Assembly (NCBI GenBank): GCA_031359995.1
Contig: JANMAT010000213.1
Location: 52,286 to 116,285 of the forward strand
Direction of reading: 5' to 3'
Source of the DNA: JANMAT01 sp031359995
GTDB taxonomy: Bacteria > Actinomycetota > Acidimicrobiia > Acidimicrobiales > Ilumatobacteraceae
Length of the DNA stretch: 64,000 nt
The notes beneath the pieces are model-generated. The model was given only the letters and a program-made list of their open reading frames with translations. It searched no databases and was not told the origin of the DNA. Each line of letters starts with the position of its first letter. Within the stretch, counting starts at the first letter, position 1. The position numbers and the translations under genes were made by a program. Below are positions 56,539-63,146 of this stretch, in pieces.

Positions 56539-56670
56539 CGTGGTGGCCTCCTTGGGGCCGTGTGCACCGGTTTCTCCGCCGTCGGCGCCGGCACCGTTGC
56601 CGCCGCTTCCCACCGGGAGGCGGCCGCCGGAGCGGGGGTTCCGCCGACCCGGATCTTGTCTGCCCGGTCG

Positions 56671-56692
56671 CACCGTTGTAGTTACAACGGTG
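56671..56692. promoter_or_regulatory. 22-bp palindrome at the whiB2-like promoter
   Basis: Arms CACCGTTGTA (56671-56680) and TACAACGGTG (56683-56692) flank a 2-bp centre. The palindrome lies just downstream of the presumed -10, covering the transcription start, where a bound protein would repress. TTGTAxxTACAA cores are recognised by several dimeric regulator families; I cannot name one. Confidence 0.65.
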
Positions 56693-56694
56693 TC

Positions 56695-56724
56695 ATTGTC
56701 CCCTATCACATCACGATTGCGCAA
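56695..56724 (-). promoter_or_regulatory. Promoter of the whiB2-like gene
   Basis: On the minus strand TTGCGC (56719-56724), an 18-nt spacer and GACAAT (56695-56700) give a fair principal-sigma promoter in the most AT-rich part of this gap. The start would be near 56688, inside the palindrome. Confidence 0.5.
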
Positions 56725-56795
56725 GGGGGGATATGGAATTCGTGGCGCGATGCTCGCCGCGCGTGGCGACGAGGCCACCGTGGCAAGCTCGGACC

Positions 56796-57206
56796 ATGAG
56801 CGACGCCGTCACCGGGTACCTCCATCGGGCCATGCCGCTGTGCGCCACGCTGGCCATCCGTGGCATCCGCAACGATCGCGAGGGGGTCGACCTCGAGCTC
56901 GATTGGGCTCCCGAGCTGTGCACGTCGGCCGGGCTGCTGCACGGCGGTGCCGTCATGGCGCTGGCCGACACCGCCGGCGGGGCGCTGGCCTTTACCAACC
57001 TGCCCGAGGGCGCCACCGGCACCTCCACGATCGAGTCCAAGACCAACTTCCTGCGGGGCGTGCGCGCCGGCACCGTACGGGCGAGCGCGCGCGTCCTTCA
57101 CGCCGGCGGCACCACCATCGTCGTCGAGACCGAGATCCGCGACGACGCCGGCCGGCTCGTCGCCAAGACGACCCAGACGCAGGCGGTGCTGCGCCCCCGG
57201 GCCTAG
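56796..57206 (+). CDS. PaaI-type hotdog thioesterase
   Basis: Acyl-CoA thioesterase of 136 residues with a single hotdog fold, a tetramer in the family. Helix and active-site region GLLHGGAVMALADTAGGALA (residues about 48-67) carries HGG and the acidic residue in ALAD; SKTNFLRGVRAGTVRASARVLHAGGTTIVVETEI is the beta-sheet core. The ATG is chosen because CAAGCT lies 6 nt upstream and the longer frame starts in the whiB promoter. Substrate unknown; aromatic acyl-CoA is typical. It converges with the VWA gene, 4 bp apart. Confidence 0.85.
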   Translation: MSDAVTGYLHRAMPLCATLAIRGIRNDREGVDLELDWAPELCTSAGLLHGGAVMALADTAGGALAFTNLPEGATGTSTIESKTNFLRGVRAGTVRASARVLHAGGTTIVVETEIRDDAGRLVAKTTQTQAVLRPRA

Positions 57207-57210
57207 CCGG

Positions 57211-59220
57211 TCAGGACGCCCGGCGGCCCTTGGCCAACGAGCGCTTGTGCTCGATGAAGTCGACGAGCACGTAGTCGCCCAGCGTCTCGGGCGTGGTGAA
57301 GAAGGCCCGGCCCCGGTTCAGCGCGGTCAGACGCTCCACGAACGTCTTCAGGTAGCTGTTGGCGTCGAGCATGAAGGTGTTGATGCGGATGCGATCGCGC
57401 GTGCACCGGTTCACTTCGTACAGCGTGGCGTCGACGGTGGCCTGCACCGGCGGGTAGTTGAAGAACACCTCGCCGTCGGGCTCGATGTGGGCGGTCGGCT
57501 CGCCGTCGGTGATCATGATGATCTGCTTCGTACCGGTCTGGCGGGCCAGCAGCTGGCGGGCCAGTTGGAAGCCGTGCTGCATGTTGGTGCCGTAGACGAA
57601 GTCCCACGAGACCTCGGGCAGCTGCTCAGGGGTGAGGACGCGGGCGACCTCGCTGAAGCCGACGATGCCGAGGTAGTCGCGCGGGAACTGCGAGCTGATG
57701 AGGCTGTGCAGCGCCATCGCCACCTTCTTGGCGGCCAGGAAGTTGTCGCGCATCGGCATCGACAGCGACAGGTCGAGCATGAGCACCGTGGACGAGCGCG
57801 TCAGGTTCTCGGTGCGCTCGATCTCGAAGTCGTCGGGCGTGAGCCGCACCGGGGTGCCCGTGCCCTCTCGCGTGATCGCGTTCTTGATCGTGCGGTGCAG
57901 GTCGAGGTTGAACGGGTCGCCGAACTCGTACTGCTTCGACTCGAACGTGCGCTCGTGGCCGATGCCGTTCAGCGACATCTGGTGCTGGCCCGACTTGTCC
58001 TTGGCCAGCTTCGAGAACAGCTCGCCCAACGCGTTGGCCCCGATCTTGCGCAGGCCACGCGGCGTGAGTGTGAGCTTGCCTTCCTTGTTCTCGATCAGGC
58101 CGGCCTGCTCGAGCTGGCGGGCCAGCTCGGCCAGCCGTTCCAGCGAGGCGGCGGCGTCGTCACCCATGAGCTCGCGCGCCTTGTCGATGTCGACCTCGGC
58201 CAACGCGCCCGGGTTGGTGGCGCCCCGCATGAGCTGCTCGAGCTGATCCATGTCGCCCAGCTGCTCCATCATCTGCATGGCGTCGCCGAAGCCCATGGGG
58301 TCCTGCCCCTGGAAGTCGTAGCGCTGCTGCCATCCCATCTGCGGGAACAGCGAGCGCAGGTGCTCGCCCAGCTGGTCGGCTTGGAAAGCGAGGTCGAGGT
58401 CGCCCATCAGCTGCTCGCTCAGCTCCTGGAGCTGGCGGCGCTGCTCGGGTGTCATCGAGTTCATCATCCGTTGCATGGCGGCCATGCGGGCCGCCATGTT
58501 CTCGAGCAGCTCGTCGAGGGTCTGCGGGTTCTCCGGGAAGAAGTCGCCGAACTCCGTCATGAACTGCTCGAAGCCGGGGTCCTCGCCCCGCTCGCGCTTG
58601 TCGAGCATCTCGTTGAGGCCGGCCATCATGTCCTTCATGCGGGCCATCTGCTCGGGCGACATGTTCTGCACGCCCTCGGACATCTGGTTCAGGAAGCGCT
58701 GCATGAGCTGCTCGCGCAGCTGCTCCATGAGCTGATCGAACTTCTCCTTGGCCTCGGCCGAGGTGAAGTCGTACTCCTGCAGCTCGCGCACCTGGCCGGC
58801 GAGGTCGGGCGGCAGCAGGTCGAGCTGCATCTGGCGCTCGCCCATGGCCTGGTCGGTGATCTCCTGACGGCGGGAGTCGCCCGACTCGCGCGCCTGGCGC
58901 TGCAGCTCGTCGAGCGTCTTGCGCTCGGTGTCGACCACATCGCGCAACTGGTCGGCGATCTCGTTGAAAACGCCGCCGAGCTCGTGCTGCTCGAGCATCT
59001 CCTTGCGCTTCTGCTTGAGCTTGTCCATGAGCTCGCGCAGCCCCATCAGGTCACGTCCGTCGCGGTCCTTCAAGCCGTTCTGCATGAGGCGCCGCAGCGC
59101 CGAGTTCATGTCACCGTGGTAGAGCAGATCATCGGTGATCTGATCCATGATGGCGTCGGCGTCGAGGTCGAAGCCCTTCTGCGTGCCATCCCAGCGGGAG
59201 TAGGTGAACCGGGTCGCCAT
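57211..59220 (-). CDS. Large VWA-domain protein (MoxR/chelatase-partner type)
   Basis: Protein of 669 residues with a C-terminal von Willebrand A domain. The MIDAS metal site is LMLDLSLSMPMRDNF (D-x-S-x-S, near residue 475), with the later Asp in IIMITDGEP near 580. The first 380 residues are Gln/Met/Leu/Glu-rich helices (for example MEQLREQLMQRFLNQMSEG), probably coiled coil. Such proteins pair with a MoxR or magnesium-chelatase-like AAA+ ATPase; none is beside it, so the partner must be elsewhere. TACGGT lies 6 nt before the ATG on its strand. It diverges from the cyclase gene. Cellular role unknown. Confidence 0.85.
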   Translation of the reverse strand: MATRFTYSRWDGTQKGFDLDADAIMDQITDDLLYHGDMNSALRRLMQNGLKDRDGRDLMGLRELMDKLKQKRKEMLEQHELGGVFNEIADQLRDVVDTERKTLDELQRQARESGDSRRQEITDQAMGERQMQLDLLPPDLAGQVRELQEYDFTSAEAKEKFDQLMEQLREQLMQRFLNQMSEGVQNMSPEQMARMKDMMAGLNEMLDKRERGEDPGFEQFMTEFGDFFPENPQTLDELLENMAARMAAMQRMMNSMTPEQRRQLQELSEQLMGDLDLAFQADQLGEHLRSLFPQMGWQQRYDFQGQDPMGFGDAMQMMEQLGDMDQLEQLMRGATNPGALAEVDIDKARELMGDDAAASLERLAELARQLEQAGLIENKEGKLTLTPRGLRKIGANALGELFSKLAKDKSGQHQMSLNGIGHERTFESKQYEFGDPFNLDLHRTIKNAITREGTGTPVRLTPDDFEIERTENLTRSSTVLMLDLSLSMPMRDNFLAAKKVAMALHSLISSQFPRDYLGIVGFSEVARVLTPEQLPEVSWDFVYGTNMQHGFQLARQLLARQTGTKQIIMITDGEPTAHIEPDGEVFFNYPPVQATVDATLYEVNRCTRDRIRINTFMLDANSYLKTFVERLTALNRGRAFFTTPETLGDYVLVDFIEHKRSLAKGRRAS

Positions 59221-59226
59221 GGCTGC

Positions 59227-59232
59227 ACCGTA
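59227..59232 (-). promoter_or_regulatory. -10 element for the VWA gene (leaderless)
   Basis: TACGGT on the minus strand is 6 nt before the ATG. Confidence 0.45.
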
Positions 59233-59314
59233 CTCCCGTCAGCAAGGCACGGTCGCTGCGGACCCGATCTGGGGATCGACCCGATCTCGGCACACGCGAA
59301 CGGGTCAAACCCCG

Positions 59315-59320
59315 TAGCCT
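59315..59320 (+). promoter_or_regulatory. -10 element for the cyclase gene (leaderless)
   Basis: TAGCCT stands 7 nt before the ATG with no Shine-Dalgarno sequence between. Confidence 0.5.
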
Positions 59321-59327
59321 GTGTGCG

Positions 59328-59879
59328 ATGCGCGTACCCCGCACCTTCGTGTTCGTCGATCTCGGCGGTTTCACGAACTACACGGCCGAGAACGGGGACG
59401 ACGCGGCCGGGCTCATCCTGGCGTCGTTCCGGGGGATCATCCGCGACATCGCCTCGCAGCGCGGCGTGCGCATCGCCAAGTGGTTGGGTGACGGCTGCAT
59501 GATGGTCGCCGTCGATCAGGGCGACGCCATCGTCGCCGCCCTCGACCTCGAGGCCCGCACCGGCACGATCCTGACCCCGCTGTCGCTGCGCATCGGCATG
59601 GCCACCGGCTACGCCCTGTTGTTCGAGGGCGACGACTACATCGGGTCGGCTGTGAACCTGGCCGCCCGCCTGTGCGACGCGTCGGGTCCGTTCGAGGTGC
59701 TGATGCCCGCCGGTCAGCTGGAGGCCCTGCCCGAGGGCGCGGTGGCCACGCCGCACGGGCCGCTCAGCCTGCGCGGCTTCCCCGAGCCGATCGAGGTGAT
59801 CGAGCTGTCGGGCAACCCGGGGCCGGCCGATCGGCACGACACCGGCGAGTTGTGGACCCGTTCACCGTTCGTGGCCTGA
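59328..59879 (+). CDS. Stand-alone class III adenylate/guanylate cyclase
   Basis: Nucleotidyl cyclase of 183 residues consisting of the catalytic domain alone. Metal-binding Asp residues are in FVFVDLGGFTNYT (Asp11) and KWLGDGCMMV (with the base-selecting Lys before it); the second base-contact Asp is in DDYIGSAVNLAARLC, which also holds the transition-state Asn and Arg. All six canonical positions appear filled, so it should make cAMP as a homodimer. It lacks any sensor or membrane domain. The short form resembles several mycobacterial cyclases. Confidence 0.87.
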   Translation: MRVPRTFVFVDLGGFTNYTAENGDDAAGLILASFRGIIRDIASQRGVRIAKWLGDGCMMVAVDQGDAIVAALDLEARTGTILTPLSLRIGMATGYALLFEGDDYIGSAVNLAARLCDASGPFEVLMPAGQLEALPEGAVATPHGPLSLRGFPEPIEVIELSGNPGPADRHDTGELWTRSPFVA

Positions 59880-59931
59880 AACGTCACCTTCGCCACACCG
59901 TGTGTTTTCCGCAAGCTTAAGGTCGAGTCCC

Positions 59932-59957
59932 TAAGTTCTCCACGGAAACCTGCCGAT
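59932..59957 (+). promoter_or_regulatory. Possible sigma-28/WhiG-type promoter before the NlpC/P60 gene
   Basis: TAAG, a 16-nt spacer and GCCGAT precede the ATG by 9 nt. Flagellar/WhiG-type sigma factors use TAAA-N15-GCCGATAA, and flagellar promoters of motile Actinobacteria are similar. A TTAAGG/CCCTAAG imperfect repeat overlaps the left part. Confidence 0.45.
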
Positions 59958-59966
59958 GCACCCAGC

Positions 59967-61502
59967 ATGGATCGGCAACGCGTCGCCGTGAACCCACCCA
60001 TCGCTCTGGAGAGCCACCCCCTGCCCTCCGGCCCCACGCCCGACCTGGTCCGGCGCCGGGGTCTGGGCTACCAGCCCGTCCCGACCGATCCGTCGGCCGA
60101 GGGTGCCCCGAGCGCGGCGCCACGACCGAACCGGGCCGCCCGACGCAAGGCCACCCGCCCTGGTCGCCTGCGGCTCGCTGCGCTGCTCGTGGCGCCGGCC
60201 AGCGCCCTGCTGGGCGCCAGCCCGTCGTTCGCCTCGCCCGGGTCGTCGGATCCGTCGCCGAGCAGCACGACCGTCGGGACCTCAGCCGATGGCAGCAGCA
60301 CCGGCGTCGACGGCTCCTCGAGCACCACCGAAGCCGACCCGAACGGCTCCTCGTCGTCGTCGTCCTCGTCGATCGACGACCCGACGTCCACGACCGGCGC
60401 CGGCACGACCACCACCGCCACGGGCCGTCACGGACCCTCGGGCGGCACCAGCACGACGACGACGACGACGGCGGCGACCACCACGTCGCGAGCCACCACG
60501 ACCACGACGGCCCGGGCCGGTTCCGCGGGCACCTCGGGCACCGGGTCGACGTCGTCGACCACCCAGGTCGACGACAGCACGACCACGACCTCGACGACCA
60601 TCGCCGCCGCCACCGAGCCGCTGCCGGTGGGCGAAGCCGAGCTGCCGCCCGAGACGCCGGCCGACGCCGACCCCGTGGCGGTGGGCGCATCGCAGGCGTT
60701 GGCGCTCCACGCCGAGCAGGTGAACGCCGCCCACGATCTGGCCGATCTCGTCGACGACCACGCCTTCGCCGACGTGCGGGTCATCGAGCTCGAGGGGCGC
60801 GTCAGTGAGCTCACCGGCCTGGCCTTCGACTACGCCCAGCAGCAGCTGCCGACCGCCGAGGTCGAGCTGGCCCGCGCCGCGGCCCAGGATGACCTGGTCT
60901 CGCTGCGCACCGGCCAGTCCACGCTGGCACTGCAGGAGGCGGCGACGCGCACGGTCGTCGACGATCTGACGGCGCGCCACGCCGAGACCCGCAAGGCCTT
61001 GGTCGCGCTGGTGACCCAGCGCGCCGGCGGCGACCCCACCACGCTCGACGCGGTGTGGGCCACCACGTCCGACGCCCGGCTCGATGTGGTGTACGCCGCG
61101 CTGGCCCAGGTCGGCGATCCGTACGTGTGGGCGACCGGCGGTCCCGATACGTTCGACTGCTCCGGCCTCACCGGCTTCGCCTGGAAGGCGGCCGGCGTGA
61201 ACCTCGACCACTACACGGTGACGCAGCGCCAGACCACGCTCGACGTGGCCGAGCGCAACCTGCGTCCTGGCGACCTCGTGTTCAACCTGGACGGTGGGCC
61301 GACCGGCGGCCACGTCATGCTGTTCCTCGGCATCGGCCATGTGATCGTGCACGCGCCGGCCGCGGGTCAGCTGGTATCGGTCAGCGAGTGGCGCACGGTC
61401 ACGGGTTTCGGCTCCCCCATCGCCGACGACACCCTCGCCGCCGTCGTGGTGGCTGACGACGCCGTGGTGTCGATCAGCGCGCCGACCACCGTCGCCGGCT
61501 GA
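59967..61502 (+). CDS. Secreted NlpC/P60 peptidoglycan endopeptidase
   Basis: Cell-wall hydrolase of 511 residues. A basic N-terminus precedes a signal helix (LRLAALLVAPASALLGASPSFAS, about residues 65-90); then come about 130 residues of Thr/Ser/Ala linker, a helical coiled-coil-like region (235-360, AVGASQALALHAEQVNAAHDL onward), and the C-terminal NlpC/P60 domain. Its triad is Cys in DTFDCSGLTGFAWKAAGV near residue 395, His in GGHVMLFLGIG near 445, and a further His in HVIVHAPAAG. It resembles RipA-type enzymes that split cross-links between daughter cells. The preceding element suggests control by a sigma-28-like factor. Confidence 0.88.
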   Translation: MDRQRVAVNPPIALESHPLPSGPTPDLVRRRGLGYQPVPTDPSAEGAPSAAPRPNRAARRKATRPGRLRLAALLVAPASALLGASPSFASPGSSDPSPSSTTVGTSADGSSTGVDGSSSTTEADPNGSSSSSSSSIDDPTSTTGAGTTTTATGRHGPSGGTSTTTTTTAATTTSRATTTTTARAGSAGTSGTGSTSSTTQVDDSTTTTSTTIAAATEPLPVGEAELPPETPADADPVAVGASQALALHAEQVNAAHDLADLVDDHAFADVRVIELEGRVSELTGLAFDYAQQQLPTAEVELARAAAQDDLVSLRTGQSTLALQEAATRTVVDDLTARHAETRKALVALVTQRAGGDPTTLDAVWATTSDARLDVVYAALAQVGDPYVWATGGPDTFDCSGLTGFAWKAAGVNLDHYTVTQRQTTLDVAERNLRPGDLVFNLDGGPTGGHVMLFLGIGHVIVHAPAAGQLVSVSEWRTVTGFGSPIADDTLAAVVVADDAVVSISAPTTVAG

Positions 61503-61563
61503 GCGCCGACGGCTTCGGGCCGTCCCAGAGCCCCTCCCACCTGCCTCGCCTCGGCCCGGACGC

Positions 61564-61600
61564 GACACGACCCCCGGTGCATCAGCCAGGGGTCCGTGTC
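61564..61600. terminator. Bidirectional terminator-like hairpin
   Basis: GACACG-A-CCCC pairs with GGGG-T-(C)-CGTGTC over a 14-nt loop, between the convergent NlpC/P60 and WhiB-like genes. An 11-bp stem with one bulge; no long T run. Confidence 0.5.
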
Positions 61601-61638
61601 AGGGGGGCTCGGTCAGATGTGCGCCGCGGGCGCCGCCC

Positions 61639-61977
61639 TCACGGGAGCGTGCGCTGGAAGTACCGGTAGAGCGACGCCGAGTGCGACACGTCGACACCTT
61701 CGTTCTGGGCCGCCCGCCGCAGCTCGAGGCGGCGGGCCGGGATGGCCCCGGCGAAGAAACCCGTGCGGAGCCCTTCGGCGATGGCCGAGGACAGGCAGGC
61801 CATGCGCACGTCGCGCTCGCAGCCGTTGCAGGCCTGGCGGGCCTTGGCGTACGGGTCGCCGCGGCGCTCGACGCGCAGGTCTTCGAAGAAGTGCTGGAGC
61901 CCGAGGTCGCGGCAGTTGGCGCGCTCGGCCCAGTCGGAGGGGAACGTGACGGGGGCCTCGGTCATGGTGGCGGTCAT
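61639..61977 (-). CDS. Atypical WhiB-like protein (C-x2-C-x7-C)
   Basis: A 112-residue Wbl relative. Cluster ligands are Cys22, Cys50, Cys53 and Cys61, but the last spacing is seven residues (NGCERDVRMAC) instead of the usual five, and the G-[V/I]-W-G-G turn is replaced by GFFAGAIPARRLELRR. An extra C-terminal 35 residues follow. AGGAG is 6 nt before the ATG. It lies 56 bp downstream of a sigma factor gene on the same strand, so the two are probably co-transcribed. Wbl proteins work by docking on sigma region 4; this pair may be dedicated to each other. Confidence 0.83.
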   Translation of the reverse strand: MTATMTEAPVTFPSDWAERANCRDLGLQHFFEDLRVERRGDPYAKARQACNGCERDVRMACLSSAIAEGLRTGFFAGAIPARRLELRRAAQNEGVDVSHSASLYRYFQRTLP

Positions 61978-62033
61978 CGGTGGCTCCTGGAGATCAAAAG
62001 TTCTTGGCGGACGAGAAACGGGATCGGACGGCG

Positions 62034-62930
62034 TCAGCCGACGCGGGAGAGCTGCTGGCGGACGTTGGCGGCCGGGTGGGCCAGCTTCGAACGGGCGCTG
62101 ATGCGCTTCGAGCGCACGAGGGTGGCGGGCAGGCCGGTGGAGGCGGCGACCTCGTCGAGCGTGGGCGCATCGCCATCGGCCGACAGGAACAGCTCCATGA
62201 TCTGGCGCTCGTGCCGGTCGAGCAGCGTGAGCACCGGGGCGAGGGCGCCGACCTGGTCGTCGGAGGCGACCGAGTCGTCGACGCCGTGGTAGCCGGCGGG
62301 CCGCTCGGACTCGATGCGGTCACCCAGGCTGTGGCCGTCGTCGCCGGCCACGAGGGGCTGGTCGAGCGAGGCGGGCACGACGCAGGCGGCGAGCAGCTGG
62401 TGCGCCGTCTGGCGGGTCATGCCGAGCACGACGGCGGCCTCGTCGATGGTGTGGCCCTCTTCCTCGACGAGGGTGCGCAGGCGCACCTCGTTGAGCTGCT
62501 GGGGGTACGGCACGTGCATGGCCGGGCCGACGTCGGACAGCGCGCCGTTGATCGCCTGACGCACCCACAGCGTGGCGTAGGTCGAGAACTTGAAGCCCTT
62601 GTCGGGGTCGAACAGCTCGGCGGCACGGAACAGGCCCTGCACGCCGTACATGAAGAGGTCCTCGGTGTCGCCACCCGAGCGGAGGCGGTAGCGCCGGGCC
62701 ACGCTCTGGGCGAGGCGCACGTTGCGCACCACGAGCTCGTTGCGGGCCCGCAGGCCCTCGGCGGCGAGCCACTTGTCGGCCCGGGGGTCCACGGCCGTCT
62801 CGTCGTCGAGACGGTCCTGGGCGGCCCGGCCGGCCTGGACCGAGCGACCGAGACGAAGCTCGTCCTCGTGACCGAGCAGGTCGGCCATCCCGCCTCGCCG
62901 GATGATGTCGTTCAAGCTGTGGTTCGCCAT
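62034..62930 (-). CDS. Group-2-like sigma-70 factor
   Basis: RNA polymerase sigma factor of 298 residues. Region 1.2-like HEDELRLGRSVQAG, region 2 RNVRLAQSVARRYRL...TEDLFMYGVQGLFRAAELFDPDKGFKFSTYATLWVRQAI (the -10-binding and melting helix), region 3 VPYPQQLNEVRLRTLVEEEGHTIDEAA, and region 4 LDRHERQIMELFLSADG...TLDEVAASTGLPATLVRSKRI. The recognition helix departs from the primary-sigma RERIRQIE. The tail KLAHPAA keeps the His-Pro that Wbl proteins contact in principal sigma factors. GGAG lies 7 nt before the ATG. A long structured leader precedes it. Confidence 0.9.
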   Translation of the reverse strand: MANHSLNDIIRRGGMADLLGHEDELRLGRSVQAGRAAQDRLDDETAVDPRADKWLAAEGLRARNELVVRNVRLAQSVARRYRLRSGGDTEDLFMYGVQGLFRAAELFDPDKGFKFSTYATLWVRQAINGALSDVGPAMHVPYPQQLNEVRLRTLVEEEGHTIDEAAVVLGMTRQTAHQLLAACVVPASLDQPLVAGDDGHSLGDRIESERPAGYHGVDDSVASDDQVGALAPVLTLLDRHERQIMELFLSADGDAPTLDEVAASTGLPATLVRSKRISARSKLAHPAANVRQQLSRVG

Positions 62931-63146
62931 CGTGGGTCTCCGTCGGCTCGGACTTCCTGGGTAGAAGTCGTTCGTGCACTGACGGTGATCACCATAAACG
63001 GTAGCTAAGGCTTCGCCAAGACCTACGGGGGTGGTTTCCCCCTTAGGAAATAGATAAGCGATACACAAATCCACGCTACGCACTTGAGCGACCGCTTTGC
63101 GTGGCCACTCTCGGCCACCGAACGCGCGCCGCGGACACTCGACCGC
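62931..63146 (-). promoter_or_regulatory. AT-rich structured leader of the sigma gene
   Basis: A 216-bp gap, markedly AT-rich around 62985-63075, where the rest of the window is not. It contains a hairpin (63022-63046: CCTA then GGGGG, loop TGGTTT, CCCCC then TAGG). On the coding strand it is followed by AGGTCTTGGCGAAGCCT, which can also pair (AGGCTTCGCC). The promoter should lie upstream, near 63050-63100. I recognise no known riboswitch. Confidence 0.45.

Noticed and set aside
59880..59966. A possible cyclic di-AMP riboswitch before the NlpC/P60 gene, as known for cell-wall hydrolases of other Actinobacteria.
   Set aside because: The gap is only 87 bp and lacks the conserved blocks of that motif; a promoter-like element explains it better.
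60290..60640. Short ACG/CGA repeats resembling a microsatellite.
   Set aside because: They encode the Thr/Ser linker of the NlpC/P60 protein and follow its frame, with codon variation.
62931..63146. A c-di-GMP (GEMM) riboswitch in the sigma factor leader.
   Set aside because: The GGxCGCAAAGCC and tetraloop-receptor blocks of that class are absent; only a hairpin and AT-rich DNA are seen.
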